Shown here piece after piece: positions 1 through 7,745 of a stretch of 34,081 nucleotides of DNA. A program made the position numbers and the translations under genes. This DNA is from a virus, in the IMG/VR virus record IMGVR_UViG_3300017786_000060, positions 1 to 34,081 of that record. The stretch is one strand, 5' to 3'. The notes below the pieces were generated by a model. That model was not told the origin of the DNA. It worked only from the letters and a program-made list of their open reading frames with translations, and made no database searches. How positions within the stretch are numbered: position 1 is the first letter of the stretch; each line of letters starts with the position of its first letter.

Positions 1-57
1 AACAACAAGATCTTTTTCTTCTACGTCTTCAATGATTTGTTCATTATCGTTTGACAT
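1..57 (-). CDS. 22: Start of gp22-like prohead scaffold protein (partial)
   Basis: Only the first 19 codons are inside the window; the gene runs off the left edge. They read MSNDNEQIIEDVEEKDLVV, an acidic start. The ATG at 57-55 is preceded by a clear ribosome binding site, AAGGAAA, and follows the gp21 stop by 27 bases. In T4-like phages the gene directly after the prohead protease gp21 is gp22, the main internal scaffold that is later cleaved by gp21. The identity rests on gene order and the acidic start, not on recognisable sequence similarity. Confidence 0.6.
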   Translation of the reverse strand, partial: MSNDNEQIIEDVEEKDLVV

Positions 58-84
58 ATAATTAAGTTTCCTTATTTTTTTGAA

Positions 85-729
85 TTAGAGTTTGGAGAGG
101 AAATCACTAAAGATTCTTTCCTGAGCTTCGCTAATGCGACCCATAGGAACCTTTTTAATTTCAGTCTCATATTCTTCAATTTGCTGAGGTTTAAGAATGC
201 CATTTTCCCATATCCATTCTACGCCTTCCATAATGCCTTCAACGAAAGCAGATGGAGCGCTAGGATCTTGGACAATGTCAACAGTAGCAAGAACGAAATC
301 GTCCTTAACATATGTTTTGCCTTCCTTTTGCTCAACAGTACCCATACCACGACTTGAGACGCCTAACTTGCACCCGCCTTCGACGAGCCCTTTCACTATT
401 TTACCCATAGGTGTATCTAGTACCAGCGCCTTTCCAACAACATCATTACCTTCAAATTTTAATGAAGTAATTCTGTGTGAAACTTTATCAAGGTTAATCT
501 GTGGGCCTTCTGGGTGATTCAACTCACCAACTGCCCGACCGGTCATAACCTGTTCCTTAACATATTTAGCAGTAGCTTCAGCTAATATATCTTTAGGATA
601 AATTCTATTATTGCGGTTTTGCTTTTCCGCTTGCATGAATACACCTTCGATGTAAACATCTTTACCTCCACCTTCTTTAGCTTCAGTGATGTATTCAATC
701 TTTTCTAAATGTTCTGTAATTAGCTTCAT
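85..729 (-). CDS. 21: Prohead core protease gp21
   Basis: 214 residues, against 212 in T4. This is the maturation protease that sits in the prohead core and cleaves scaffold and capsid precursors after assembly (T4 gp21 peptidase family). The family hallmarks are visible: the catalytic His region GELNHPEG (His72), the catalytic Ser region GVSSRG (Ser125/126), and TVDIVQDPSAP with Asp151. The N-terminal segment with NRNNRIYP (about 39-45) is also typical. The ATG overlaps the stop of the preceding 54-codon gene as ATGA, with an AAAGAGAA ribosome binding site inside that gene, so the two are translationally coupled. The C-terminal 30 residues are charged and may be removed by self-cleavage (inference from T4). 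Confidence 0.95.
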   Translation of the reverse strand: MKLITEHLEKIEYITEAKEGGGKDVYIEGVFMQAEKQNRNNRIYPKDILAEATAKYVKEQVMTGRAVGELNHPEGPQINLDKVSHRITSLKFEGNDVVGKALVLDTPMGKIVKGLVEGGCKLGVSSRGMGTVEQKEGKTYVKDDFVLATVDIVQDPSAPSAFVEGIMEGVEWIWENGILKPQQIEEYETEIKKVPMGRISEAQERIFSDFLSKL

Positions 730-890
730 TTCTCTTTCGTTGTGTTAAAAATTTTTGATGTTAATCCGACTTTACGAACTTCAAGTGCATCATCTAATTT
801 TTCACGAATTGAATCACCAAATGTTTTGGCCGCTCCTACTTTATTGTTAGTTACAATATTGTTTAATATCCTTTGTGCTTTTTCACTCAT
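726..890 (-). CDS. Small prohead core protein, gp67/gp68-like
   Basis: A 54-codon gene found by reading the gap between gp20 and gp21. It is highly charged, with a core AKTFGDSIREKLDDALEVRK followed by VGLTSKIFN. The stop TGA overlaps the gp21 ATG by four bases. Two TATAAATA boxes lie directly upstream, one 9 bases from the ATG and one touching it. In T4, gp67 and gp68, small prohead core proteins, occupy this slot between portal and protease. The amphipathic pattern ending in a K-I-F-N type motif fits what I recall of short core proteins in marine relatives, but that similarity is from memory. Position, overlap and promoter make it a real gene; the exact T4 equivalent is uncertain. Confidence 0.8.
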   Translation of the reverse strand: MSEKAQRILNNIVTNNKVGAAKTFGDSIREKLDDALEVRKVGLTSKIFNTTKEK

Positions 891-897
891 ATTTATA
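890..897 (-). promoter_or_regulatory. TATAAATA box overlapping the start codon of the prohead core gene
   Basis: A perfect T4 late-promoter consensus on the minus strand whose last A is the A of the ATG. A transcript from it would start inside the gene, so it may be fortuitous, or only the upstream copy may work. Confidence 0.35.
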
Positions 898-899
898 TC

Positions 900-907
900 T
901 ATTTATA
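900..907 (-). promoter_or_regulatory. Late promoter TATAAATA, prohead core gene/gp21
   Basis: A perfect match to the T4 late-promoter consensus on the minus strand, between the gp20 stop (931) and the 54-codon gene (start 890). Initiation about 6 bases downstream would give a leader of only a few bases. It would drive the prohead core gene, gp21 and gp22. Confidence 0.6.
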
Positions 908-930
908 CTTTTTCGGTTTTTAAGAAAGGT

Positions 931-2436
931 TTAAAAGTCGTCTTCGTCTTCTTCACCGTCGTCTTCTTCTTCAATTTCTGTGTCAAGGCGATCAACGTCT
1001 TCGTCAGTTTGTTTTAAAATGTGTTGCCTAACGTATTTGTTCGAAACATACTTACCAACAAGATCTTCCATTGTTTGTGCCATTTCTATACGCTCTCTCA
1101 TGATTTCAAATTCTTTCAGCTCTGAGAAGTAACTATCTTCTAAGAAATCGATATTGATCTTTTCTTCTATACTGCTCCAATCGCTTTCTGTTATAACTCC
1201 TTTGAGTATAAGCTGAATACGTAAAGCATCTATAATAACAGAAGAAAACTTCTTACGCAATCTATCAATAAATTTTTGGAATTTCACTTCTTCACGTGAT
1301 ATTTCACTTGCTCTACCAATAGTAAATGAACTTTCCTGCTCAAGTCTGGAGACTGGTACGTTTAAAGCTTTATAAAGTTTTCTTTGAAAAAATACTACAT
1401 CTTCTATTTGGCCAAGGTTTTCGCCTCCACCCAGTGTCGTAATTTCTGTACCTCTTCCGCCTTCTCTTCGTGGCAAGTAAAAATCTTCTAGCATAGACAT
1501 ATGTCTACGGTCATCAGATACTTCACCGGATGTAGCATCATAAACCATTTTATTACGATAGCGCGATACAACTTGCTGAACGTATTCTTCCGCCTTCCCT
1601 TTTGGTAAATTACCTACATCAATATAGAAAATTCTACGTTCAGGTGCACGAGATACGCGGTAAACCACTAACGAATCTTCCATATAACGCAACTGATTTA
1701 CTAGCTTAATGGCTTTGTGCAAATGCCCGAGCGCCCTTTTCCTTGACGCATCTAAAAGTCCTGAGTTACATTGAATAATTGCGTCAGTCGCAAATTTAAC
1801 ACCATTCAATTCTGTGGCGGTAGTGCCATCACTCATTTGTGGCGCATACAAGTAGTATTCGTCCTTTATTCTTTCGTATTCAACTTTACTTTTTGGATCC
1901 ATGACCTTTTCGATTTCCTTTACTTTACTTATGTGTAAAGGTTCAACTGGTCGTAGTTCAACAATACCTCTTTGAGGATTTTTATCATCTATAATGACAT
2001 TAAAATATATTTTACCATCTATATACCAATTTCTAAAATAATCAGCAGCTTTGTGGTTAAACTTTAAAAGCTGTAAAACTTTATTAAATTCTTTTTGAAT
2101 TTCTTTTTTTACTTTATCAGGTTGGTCTAAATCTGTTGTAATTAATTCTATAGGTGATGATGTATCACCAGACGCCAAAGCGCCATCTACAATATCTGAA
2201 ACTGCAGCATCGCATTCTGCTTGCATTGCGGCTTCTCTATATTTTACAATCAATTGGTGGTCTGAAACTGCATCGGTCCCTTCCAAATCTACAAATTGAC
2301 CATAGTAACCGCCGCCAGCTGTGACGGTCGTACTTCCCTCATCATTCGCCCTTGGTATAGGCGAAATAATTTTTTCCGCGGATGCTTCTTTTTGAGAAGA
2401 AACCTTTCTATTTATTTCGTATCCGAATAATTCCAT
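931..2436 (-). CDS. 20: Portal vertex protein gp20
   Basis: 501 residues, against 524 in T4. It forms the dodecameric portal at the unique capsid vertex through which DNA enters and leaves, and it nucleates prohead assembly. Family features include the N-terminal MELFGYEI start, a central QLRYMEDSLVVYRVSRAPERR helix region (about 245-270) and the stretch around DDRRHMSMLEDFYLPRREGGRGTEI, used as a marker region in T4-like phage surveys. The C-terminus is very acidic (EIEEEDDGEEDEDDF). A TATAAATA box ends five bases before the ATG, and a strong hairpin separates it from gp19. No intein or frameshift is seen. Confidence 0.97.
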   Translation of the reverse strand: MELFGYEINRKVSSQKEASAEKIISPIPRANDEGSTTVTAGGGYYGQFVDLEGTDAVSDHQLIVKYREAAMQAECDAAVSDIVDGALASGDTSSPIELITTDLDQPDKVKKEIQKEFNKVLQLLKFNHKAADYFRNWYIDGKIYFNVIIDDKNPQRGIVELRPVEPLHISKVKEIEKVMDPKSKVEYERIKDEYYLYAPQMSDGTTATELNGVKFATDAIIQCNSGLLDASRKRALGHLHKAIKLVNQLRYMEDSLVVYRVSRAPERRIFYIDVGNLPKGKAEEYVQQVVSRYRNKMVYDATSGEVSDDRRHMSMLEDFYLPRREGGRGTEITTLGGGENLGQIEDVVFFQRKLYKALNVPVSRLEQESSFTIGRASEISREEVKFQKFIDRLRKKFSSVIIDALRIQLILKGVITESDWSSIEEKINIDFLEDSYFSELKEFEIMRERIEMAQTMEDLVGKYVSNKYVRQHILKQTDEDVDRLDTEIEEEDDGEEDEDDF

Positions 2437-2441
2437 AATGT

Positions 2442-2449
2442 TATTTATA
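2442..2449 (-). promoter_or_regulatory. Late promoter TATAAATA, gp20
   Basis: A perfect T4 late consensus on the minus strand, followed by ACATT and then the gp20 ATG. The five-base spacing puts the expected transcript start at or next to the ATG, so the message would be leaderless or nearly so. Confidence 0.6.
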
Positions 2450-2454
2450 CCGTA

Positions 2455-2483
2455 ATGAGTGGAGGGATTGGACCTCCACTCAT
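2455..2483 (-). terminator. Perfect 11-bp hairpin between gp19 and gp20
   Basis: Arms ATGAGTGGAGG and CCTCCACTCAT pair perfectly around a 7-base loop. The hairpin lies after the gp19 stop (2512) and just upstream of the gp20 late promoter. No run of U follows in the transcribed direction, so it is not a textbook intrinsic terminator. It could be an attenuator or a 3' stability or processing element for the abundant tail-tube message. Confidence 0.65.
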
Positions 2484-2511
2484 CAGGTAAATTTTCTTTT
2501 GTTAATTAAAA

Positions 2512-3039
2512 CTATGAAGTTGTACCAGACTCCCAATATTGGTAAGCCAGTTCAACTGTGAATTCTTCAATTGCATCGTTCGAATCATAACTCAAGTCGA
2601 TTGAAGAAACATTAACTGGATATGCACCACGAATAGTGTATGCCTTAGTAACGTTTCCTCCTTTATCGAGTTGTTCAACTGCCATGTCTGCTTGATAGTC
2701 TGTAGGATTGGATAAGCCAGTGTTGTTCACGTGCTCATTCATTCCATTCATCCAGCGTTCCATAGCGTTACGAATTTCCATACCGGTGTCATTGATAATG
2801 GTGATTGACCAGTTCTCGAATGTACGGTCACCAGCAATTTTCAGCTGACGGCCACGGAATGGTACATCAAGTTGTGCGATAACGCTGCCAGGTAGCTGCG
2901 CACCTTTACACATGAATGATGTAAGTTCAGTATCACCTCCAGCGTATCCTGGAAAATTAACGATTGCTTTGAAAAGGTTAGGGCGAGCGCCCCCACCGAT
3001 TAATTTTGATTTAAAATCATCTACTCCTAAAGTTGCCAT
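2512..3039 (-). CDS. 19: Tail tube protein gp19
   Basis: 175 residues, against 163 in T4. Hexameric rings of this protein stack to form the inner tail tube through which DNA passes. Recognisable parts are the N-terminal FKSKLIGGGARPNLFKAIVNFP, the FRGRQLKIAGDRTFENWSITI strand pair and the C-terminal YDSNDAIEEFTVELAYQYWE, a conserved end in this family. It has its own late promoter (3062-3069) and a ribosome binding site, AAAGGATAA, 6-14 bases before the ATG, so it is set up for strong expression. It lies directly after gp18, as in T4. Confidence 0.97.
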   Translation of the reverse strand: MATLGVDDFKSKLIGGGARPNLFKAIVNFPGYAGGDTELTSFMCKGAQLPGSVIAQLDVPFRGRQLKIAGDRTFENWSITIINDTGMEIRNAMERWMNGMNEHVNNTGLSNPTDYQADMAVEQLDKGGNVTKAYTIRGAYPVNVSSIDLSYDSNDAIEEFTVELAYQYWESGTTS

Positions 3040-3061
3040 AATTGTTTATCCTTTCTTATAT

Positions 3062-3069
3062 TATTTATA
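3062..3069 (-). promoter_or_regulatory. Late promoter TATAAATA, gp19
   Basis: A perfect T4 late consensus on the minus strand, immediately after the gp18 stop and 22 bases upstream of the gp19 ATG. The spacing leaves room for a short leader that contains the AAAGGATAA ribosome binding site, the normal T4 late layout. Confidence 0.8.
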
Positions 3070-4884
3070 TTAGTTAGTGCCAACAATTTCAGAGAACTCA
3101 ACGCCAGTGCGGGTTGCAATGAAGTTAAGAGTAATGAAATTAATCGAACGAGCAGGTTTGATATAGATATCAGCCACAAAGCGGTTGGTGTCAATAATGT
3201 TTCCTGTGTTATTCGTTTCATCACATACAACTAAGAAGTCAGTAACACCACGACGACCCTTTACATCCCGTAGGAAAGGCTCTGTCATATTTCTGAACAT
3301 CGCACGAGTAAATTCGTCGTTCAATTCGAACAGTTGGAATTTAGCTGCGGTAGCAATTGCCTTTTCAAGAACCATGAACAAGCGGCGTACGTTAATACGA
3401 TCGAATGCAGAAGGTTTCAGTGTGAAGGTCTTATCACCAAAGAGTACAATTCCTTGTCCTGGAAAATTGGTGATAGGATTAATTGCTGCTTTATATAGAG
3501 CATCGCGATCAGCTTGTTTAGGATTAAAACCCAATTTAGCTGCACCAAGGATTTGGCCACGATTAAAACCAGCAGGCGAGAACCAAGGTTCTGCTACATC
3601 GTCTGTGTTAGCACAAAGACCAGCAATATAACCGCTAGTTGTAATCCAATCATAACGATCAAGATACTTATTATAGACATACACGGTAGAACCTGTTGTC
3701 GTAAAGTAATTTGATTTTGTAGTTGGAACGCTACCTTTGATGTGAGTTAGCTTAGTCGAATCGCTTGATTTTGTGTGTAGATCAATCGGAGCTGAACCAC
3801 AGCCAAGAATATCTTTACGAGCTGCAGCAATTGCTAGTACTTTATTTTCAATTTCTTGCTGATTGGTTGCAGATGCTAATGGACTTGCGAAAAGCAAGTT
3901 AACATCTACGGATTCAGCATCTTCGAATAATTCAAGAGCGCTAATTACTTCAGATTTAGTATGAGTAGAACTTACACCTCCAGTAAAGGAAACATCAAGT
4001 GTACCATCAGTAAGCCTCTTAGTAGTGGTAGCCGTTTCTGGACTATCATTGCTATTAGTAGTATTGTCTTCTTTAACTGTTACTTTTCCCGGCTCAGATG
4101 GAGAATCTTCAGTGCCCAAGTCGAATATATGATCAAGTGAGTTTGCAAAGATGTATTGTGAACCAGCGTTAATTACATCTACGAAGTAATTTGTTGCGCC
4201 AGTATCGAGTTTTGCGCCAGGAATAAGAGATAACCCTTGGAATTTTTCAAGAATTGTTCCTTTAATGCCTGTAAGTAGTCCACCTTTGTCAATAACGAGA
4301 ACGTGAATTTCATCGTTATGATAGCCAAGTGTGGCACCGCCATCAGTTCCTTCATCTAGTGGAGAGTCATTACCAGCGCCTTGTGAATTAGGAATATAAT
4401 CAAAGTTATCTTTGATGTTATTATCTGTTGAGCCTGTGTGTCCAACAATAACTTGAAGACTATTGCCATAAACACCTGGGCAACGAGCGACAAAATACTC
4501 ATCATCATTCAATGCAGATGTTGGTGAATCAGCCGTTGTTAAGTTTTCGAACGCTTCAAGATTGCCAATTGGATTGGCAGGTACAACTTTATTTGTGTTA
4601 CCTGCGACTGCATTCCTATCTGAACTATTGACTGCGCGAGAAACCTTTAAAAAGTTTCCGTATTTTAAAAAACTTGCAGCAACCAAGAACGACACAGAGT
4701 GTGCGGCGTCAGGTGTACCAAAGTTTGCTTGGAGATCTTTCTCAGAACTGATGTTAATCAATTCTCCAGAAGGTCCCCAGTTAAAGTGACCGGCGTATCC
4801 ACCAATAGAGGTAGAAACCGCTGGAATCACATTTGTTAAGTCGATTTCATTTACCTCGACTCCTGGTGATACTAAGAATCCCAT
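3070..4884 (-). CDS. 18: Tail sheath protein gp18
   Basis: 604 residues, against 659 in T4. It polymerises around the tail tube and contracts to drive the tube into the host. The N-terminus MGFLVSPGVEVNEIDLTNVIP and the C-terminal domain (about 440-604, with RRLFMVLEKAIATAAKFQLFE, FRNMTEPFLRDVKGRRGV and DIYIKPARSINFITLNFIATR) are classic for the sheath family; the last is the arm-exchange strand region. The variable middle (about 125-300) carries Asp/Ser/Pro-rich loops with several DSP tripeptides. A late promoter (4952-4959) and a strong AAAGGAAAA ribosome binding site precede the ATG, in keeping with the high copy number of the protein. Confidence 0.97.
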   Translation of the reverse strand: MGFLVSPGVEVNEIDLTNVIPAVSTSIGGYAGHFNWGPSGELINISSEKDLQANFGTPDAAHSVSFLVAASFLKYGNFLKVSRAVNSSDRNAVAGNTNKVVPANPIGNLEAFENLTTADSPTSALNDDEYFVARCPGVYGNSLQVIVGHTGSTDNNIKDNFDYIPNSQGAGNDSPLDEGTDGGATLGYHNDEIHVLVIDKGGLLTGIKGTILEKFQGLSLIPGAKLDTGATNYFVDVINAGSQYIFANSLDHIFDLGTEDSPSEPGKVTVKEDNTTNSNDSPETATTTKRLTDGTLDVSFTGGVSSTHTKSEVISALELFEDAESVDVNLLFASPLASATNQQEIENKVLAIAAARKDILGCGSAPIDLHTKSSDSTKLTHIKGSVPTTKSNYFTTTGSTVYVYNKYLDRYDWITTSGYIAGLCANTDDVAEPWFSPAGFNRGQILGAAKLGFNPKQADRDALYKAAINPITNFPGQGIVLFGDKTFTLKPSAFDRINVRRLFMVLEKAIATAAKFQLFELNDEFTRAMFRNMTEPFLRDVKGRRGVTDFLVVCDETNNTGNIIDTNRFVADIYIKPARSINFITLNFIATRTGVEFSEIVGTN

Positions 4885-4951
4885 GTTTGTTTTCCTTTCA
4901 ATGTAGTTTTAATTAATAAGTGAATCATAATAAGAATGTTTTCAATAGTTC

Positions 4952-4959
4952 TATTTATA
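4952..4959 (-). promoter_or_regulatory. Late promoter TATAAATA, gp18
   Basis: A perfect T4 late consensus in the gp17-gp18 gap on the minus strand, 67 bases before the gp18 ATG. The leader, about 60 bases, ends in AAAGGAAAACAAAC before the ATG. This is the longest leader in the window and serves the most abundant tail protein. Confidence 0.8.
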
Positions 4960-4970
4960 ACTTTGCAGTT

Positions 4971-6548
4971 TTAGAGTTTATTCCAGTCCTCTATATCATT
5001 CTTCATCTTATCATAAACTGTGCCATAATTCTTACCATCATTTATAATACCAAATGGCGGAACATCATCTTCGATCTGACGCATTTTTTCAGAAAACAAC
5101 ATTTCTTTTAGATCAATAGTTGATATATTACCAAAGGCGTCTGACGATACAAACCACGCAAACAAAACTAAATTCATAACCAAGTCGTCATGATTTCCTT
5201 GTGTAGCTTCGTATGATGAACCTCTTATTTCAAATGTAGAAAGTTCAGAAATTGTTTCAGCATCTGCGATTTTAAGCTTGCCCAATTCGATTAGATCTTT
5301 CAAATTAGAACAACCAATACGTTTTACTCTTTTAGTCATTGTGACACCAACTCCACCTTTTTTCACCGACGATTCTACGAATGTATTTTCATATTCATAT
5401 TCGTAATAAATGTCATTACAAACCACTTGGCCAACATCGTTATTTTCTATAACAACCAACGCTTCGTTATACTGCCGTGCTGCTTTCACTATAACATCTG
5501 AAAAGATCATAGGAGATATTAAATTATCTCGGTATGTAGCTACCTGTTCGAATCTGCCGTCAGTAATATCAATTACGTTAAAGGTTGAATAGTCTTGTCC
5601 ACGCCCCTTTGATACGTCTACAGCCATAACATAGGTGTGATCTTCTATTGGCTTTTCATAGTATATCATACTATCATTAATAGCAATAGGTCTTTCTGGA
5701 TTTAAAGATAAAAGACAGTTAGATGATATTAACGTATTTGCTGTTCCTAAAAAGTTATTCCCATACTCTTGTTCAAACTGTAACTCAGATGTATTAGCAA
5801 TTGTTTGTTTTTTCCAAACATCATCTCTTCCAGGAACGTCAAACCAATCAACCCGCGAAGATTTGAATTCATTTGTTTTTTTCTGAGATCCTTCCCAGAT
5901 TCTATAAAACATATTACCAACACCATTTGCGGTTGACGTAATAATAACCTTTGTTTCGTCACCAGCCGAAATTACGGGATATGTAGATGTATAAAACTCT
6001 GCATCTCTTTCAACGAACGCAAACTCATCAAGGAAAAGTAAGTCAATTGAAAGACCACGAATAGAACTTCCAGATGTGGCCGCTGCTACAATTTTTGCAT
6101 TGTTCGCAAATGTAATATTACCTTTATTCAACTCTTTACAACCAGGCTGCAAAAAGAAAGGTAAATTCTCAAGCGCTAAGGTAATCCTGCCTAGCATTTC
6201 TCTTGCAGTTGCACCTTTATTCGCAAGGATCGCTATAGTTTTTTCAGGATTGAAAATAGCATACCATAGAATATAAATGACTGTGGTGATAGATTTACCT
6301 GATTGTCGACAAGCTAAAACAATATTAAACCTATTCTCATTGAACGTTTTGAAAAGTGTCTTTTGATAAGGATAGGGTTTAAATTCTACTAATCCTTTAC
6401 TTGGTGCAATCACCTTAATGTATTTTTCTGCAAAATACATAGGACTACTCATACATTTCATGTATTCGTCTATCTCTTCTTTTGTGAAATTCTGGTTAAC
6501 ACCCTCACCTTTCACAAGAGCATTGCCCATGTATCCATCACCTGCCAT
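4971..6548 (-). CDS. 17: Terminase large subunit gp17
   Basis: 525 residues, shorter than T4 gp17 (610). This is the ATP-driven motor and nuclease that cuts concatemeric DNA and packs it through the portal. The N-terminal ATPase has the Walker A-type LACRQSGKS (78-86), Walker B LLFLDE with catalytic Glu175, and the coupling motif TSTAN (204-208). The C-terminal RNase H-like nuclease has the acidic triad in MAVDVSKGRGQD (Asp311), LVVIENND (Glu368) and GNHDDLVM (Asp454/455). It starts 7 bases after the gp16 stop with no clear ribosome binding site, suggesting coupled translation. No intein is present in the ATPase motifs, where some relatives carry one. Confidence 0.98.
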   Translation of the reverse strand: MAGDGYMGNALVKGEGVNQNFTKEEIDEYMKCMSSPMYFAEKYIKVIAPSKGLVEFKPYPYQKTLFKTFNENRFNIVLACRQSGKSITTVIYILWYAIFNPEKTIAILANKGATAREMLGRITLALENLPFFLQPGCKELNKGNITFANNAKIVAAATSGSSIRGLSIDLLFLDEFAFVERDAEFYTSTYPVISAGDETKVIITSTANGVGNMFYRIWEGSQKKTNEFKSSRVDWFDVPGRDDVWKKQTIANTSELQFEQEYGNNFLGTANTLISSNCLLSLNPERPIAINDSMIYYEKPIEDHTYVMAVDVSKGRGQDYSTFNVIDITDGRFEQVATYRDNLISPMIFSDVIVKAARQYNEALVVIENNDVGQVVCNDIYYEYEYENTFVESSVKKGGVGVTMTKRVKRIGCSNLKDLIELGKLKIADAETISELSTFEIRGSSYEATQGNHDDLVMNLVLFAWFVSSDAFGNISTIDLKEMLFSEKMRQIEDDVPPFGIINDGKNYGTVYDKMKNDIEDWNKL

Positions 6549-6555
6549 AATATAA

Positions 6556-6969
6556 TTACTCTGTTATGTTCTTTATATTTTTATTATGTAAAAATTTTTG
6601 AAGCTCTGCGGTTGATCCTACGAAAATAGAATTATTAGTAGTTTCAGCAGCGTTAGCCCTTTGCTTTTCTTGTGTTATATCTTTACGAACCTTTTGTAAT
6701 TTGACTAAGTCCTGTGTCATATTACTCGCATCTTTTATCATGTTAGACAAAACCTCAAATGCTCGAGGGTGCTCTGACTCAGAAGCGAGTGCCATCATTT
6801 GATTAATCGCCTCTGACGATTGATCGATTAATTCTTTCATTTTTTCTCGTGAATACTCGACATCAGTTTCGGTATCACTTATAATTTGACCTTTATCAAC
6901 TTCGGTCTTAGGTTTTTCTATGATATCGAGATTTTTTTCGAGTGCATTAAGTATTTCATTTTTAGCCAT
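6556..6969 (-). CDS. 16: Terminase small subunit gp16
   Basis: 137 residues from the ATG at 6969 (MAKNEILNALEKN). An upstream TTG at 6981 would add four residues but is a weaker start. T4 gp16 is 164 residues. It recognises DNA and stimulates gp17. The central part (about 40-110, from YSREKMKELIDQSSEAINQM to the region after LVKLQKVRKDI) is helical with coiled-coil character, as expected for the oligomerising core. Its start lies inside the end of gp15 and its stop is 7 bases before gp17, so gp15, gp16 and gp17 form one translational unit. The identity is strongly supported by the position directly before gp17. Confidence 0.9.
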   Translation of the reverse strand: MAKNEILNALEKNLDIIEKPKTEVDKGQIISDTETDVEYSREKMKELIDQSSEAINQMMALASESEHPRAFEVLSNMIKDASNMTQDLVKLQKVRKDITQEKQRANAAETTNNSIFVGSTAELQKFLHNKNIKNITE

Positions 6970-7741
6970 GATCAAATCCAAAGGTTGTTGTAATAGTATC
7001 CGTACCGTCTAAAGGAAAAGCATCACCTGCATCAAGTGCTACTCTCACATTTTCTTCGCTGCTTGGGTTATTTGATTTTTGCACCGCACGATTTTCTGTA
7101 TCAGTATAAAAGTTAGCGTCTATTTGACGAACGATTTTACCTTCTGACACACTTCCAGTAAACTTAACTTTCATATTAAAATCGAGTGTGTATATCAGTG
7201 TTCTCCTAGTTTGAAAATCGCCTTCGTAATCGTCTTGTATCGATGTGCCAGTTAGAACAATAGGAACATCAGTCAGTGTTCCAGGTCCTTCCATATCTTT
7301 TATAGTAACTGTGTACTCAGGCGTAAAGGTCGGTAATATTTGTTCGAAGATCTGCAGCGCATCATCTTGGTTTTTTGCGTATATGTTTAATTGTATCGCC
7401 ACATTGTATGGCACACTCTGATTTACTACATTAGATTTTGTTGTATCTCCTTCGACCGACAAAACTCTTTTGTTGAATTTATTTAATTTAGTACCAGAAT
7501 CAAAATCAATTGATGTAATTTCGAAACTCATTCTTGGCAACTTAATCGCAATTGATTTATCAGTAGCTGCAACAGTATCAGCTTGAATACGAGCAAGAAA
7601 CTTTTTTCGCGGCCCATAAGCAATAGGTACACGCTCTTCAGTTGCGCCTAGTCTCACAATCTTTATGTTATTGAAAATCGTTCCAAAAACAGCAACTGCT
7701 TTCTTCATTGTTTGATTATAGAAATGTGTTCCGCTAAACAT
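6962..7741 (-). CDS. 15: Tail sheath terminator / stabiliser gp15
   Basis: 259 residues, against 272 in T4. A gp15 hexamer caps the finished tail and joins it to the neck. The start FSGTHFYNQTMKKAVAVFGTIF, the IVRLGATEERVPIAYGPRKKFLAR segment (about 29-52) and the later DFQTRRTLIYTLDFNMKVKF strand (about 178-196) are typical of gp15 in T4-like phages. Gene order gp13-gp14-gp15-gp16 supports the call. Its 3' end overlaps the start of gp16 by 8 bases. Confidence 0.95.
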   Translation of the reverse strand: MFSGTHFYNQTMKKAVAVFGTIFNNIKIVRLGATEERVPIAYGPRKKFLARIQADTVAATDKSIAIKLPRMSFEITSIDFDSGTKLNKFNKRVLSVEGDTTKSNVVNQSVPYNVAIQLNIYAKNQDDALQIFEQILPTFTPEYTVTIKDMEGPGTLTDVPIVLTGTSIQDDYEGDFQTRRTLIYTLDFNMKVKFTGSVSEGKIVRQIDANFYTDTENRAVQKSNNPSSEENVRVALDAGDAFPLDGTDTITTTFGFDHG

Positions 7742-7745
7742 AATA

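Noticed and set aside
742-1017. 91-codon plus-strand frame over the gp20-gp21 gap, hydrophobic
   Set aside because: The minus-strand 54-codon gene with promoter and gp21 overlap explains this gap; the hydrophobic look comes from antisense of charged codons in gp20's acidic tail.
3185-3631. 148-codon open frame on the plus strand
   Set aside because: Opposite to the conserved end of gp18; no coding evidence.
4971-6548. Possible intein or intron in gp17
   Set aside because: All ATPase and nuclease motifs are in one frame with normal spacing.
6970-6981. Longer gp16 start at TTG 6981
   Set aside because: The ATG at 6969 gives the usual MAKNE-type start; TTG is a weaker start and adds only four residues.
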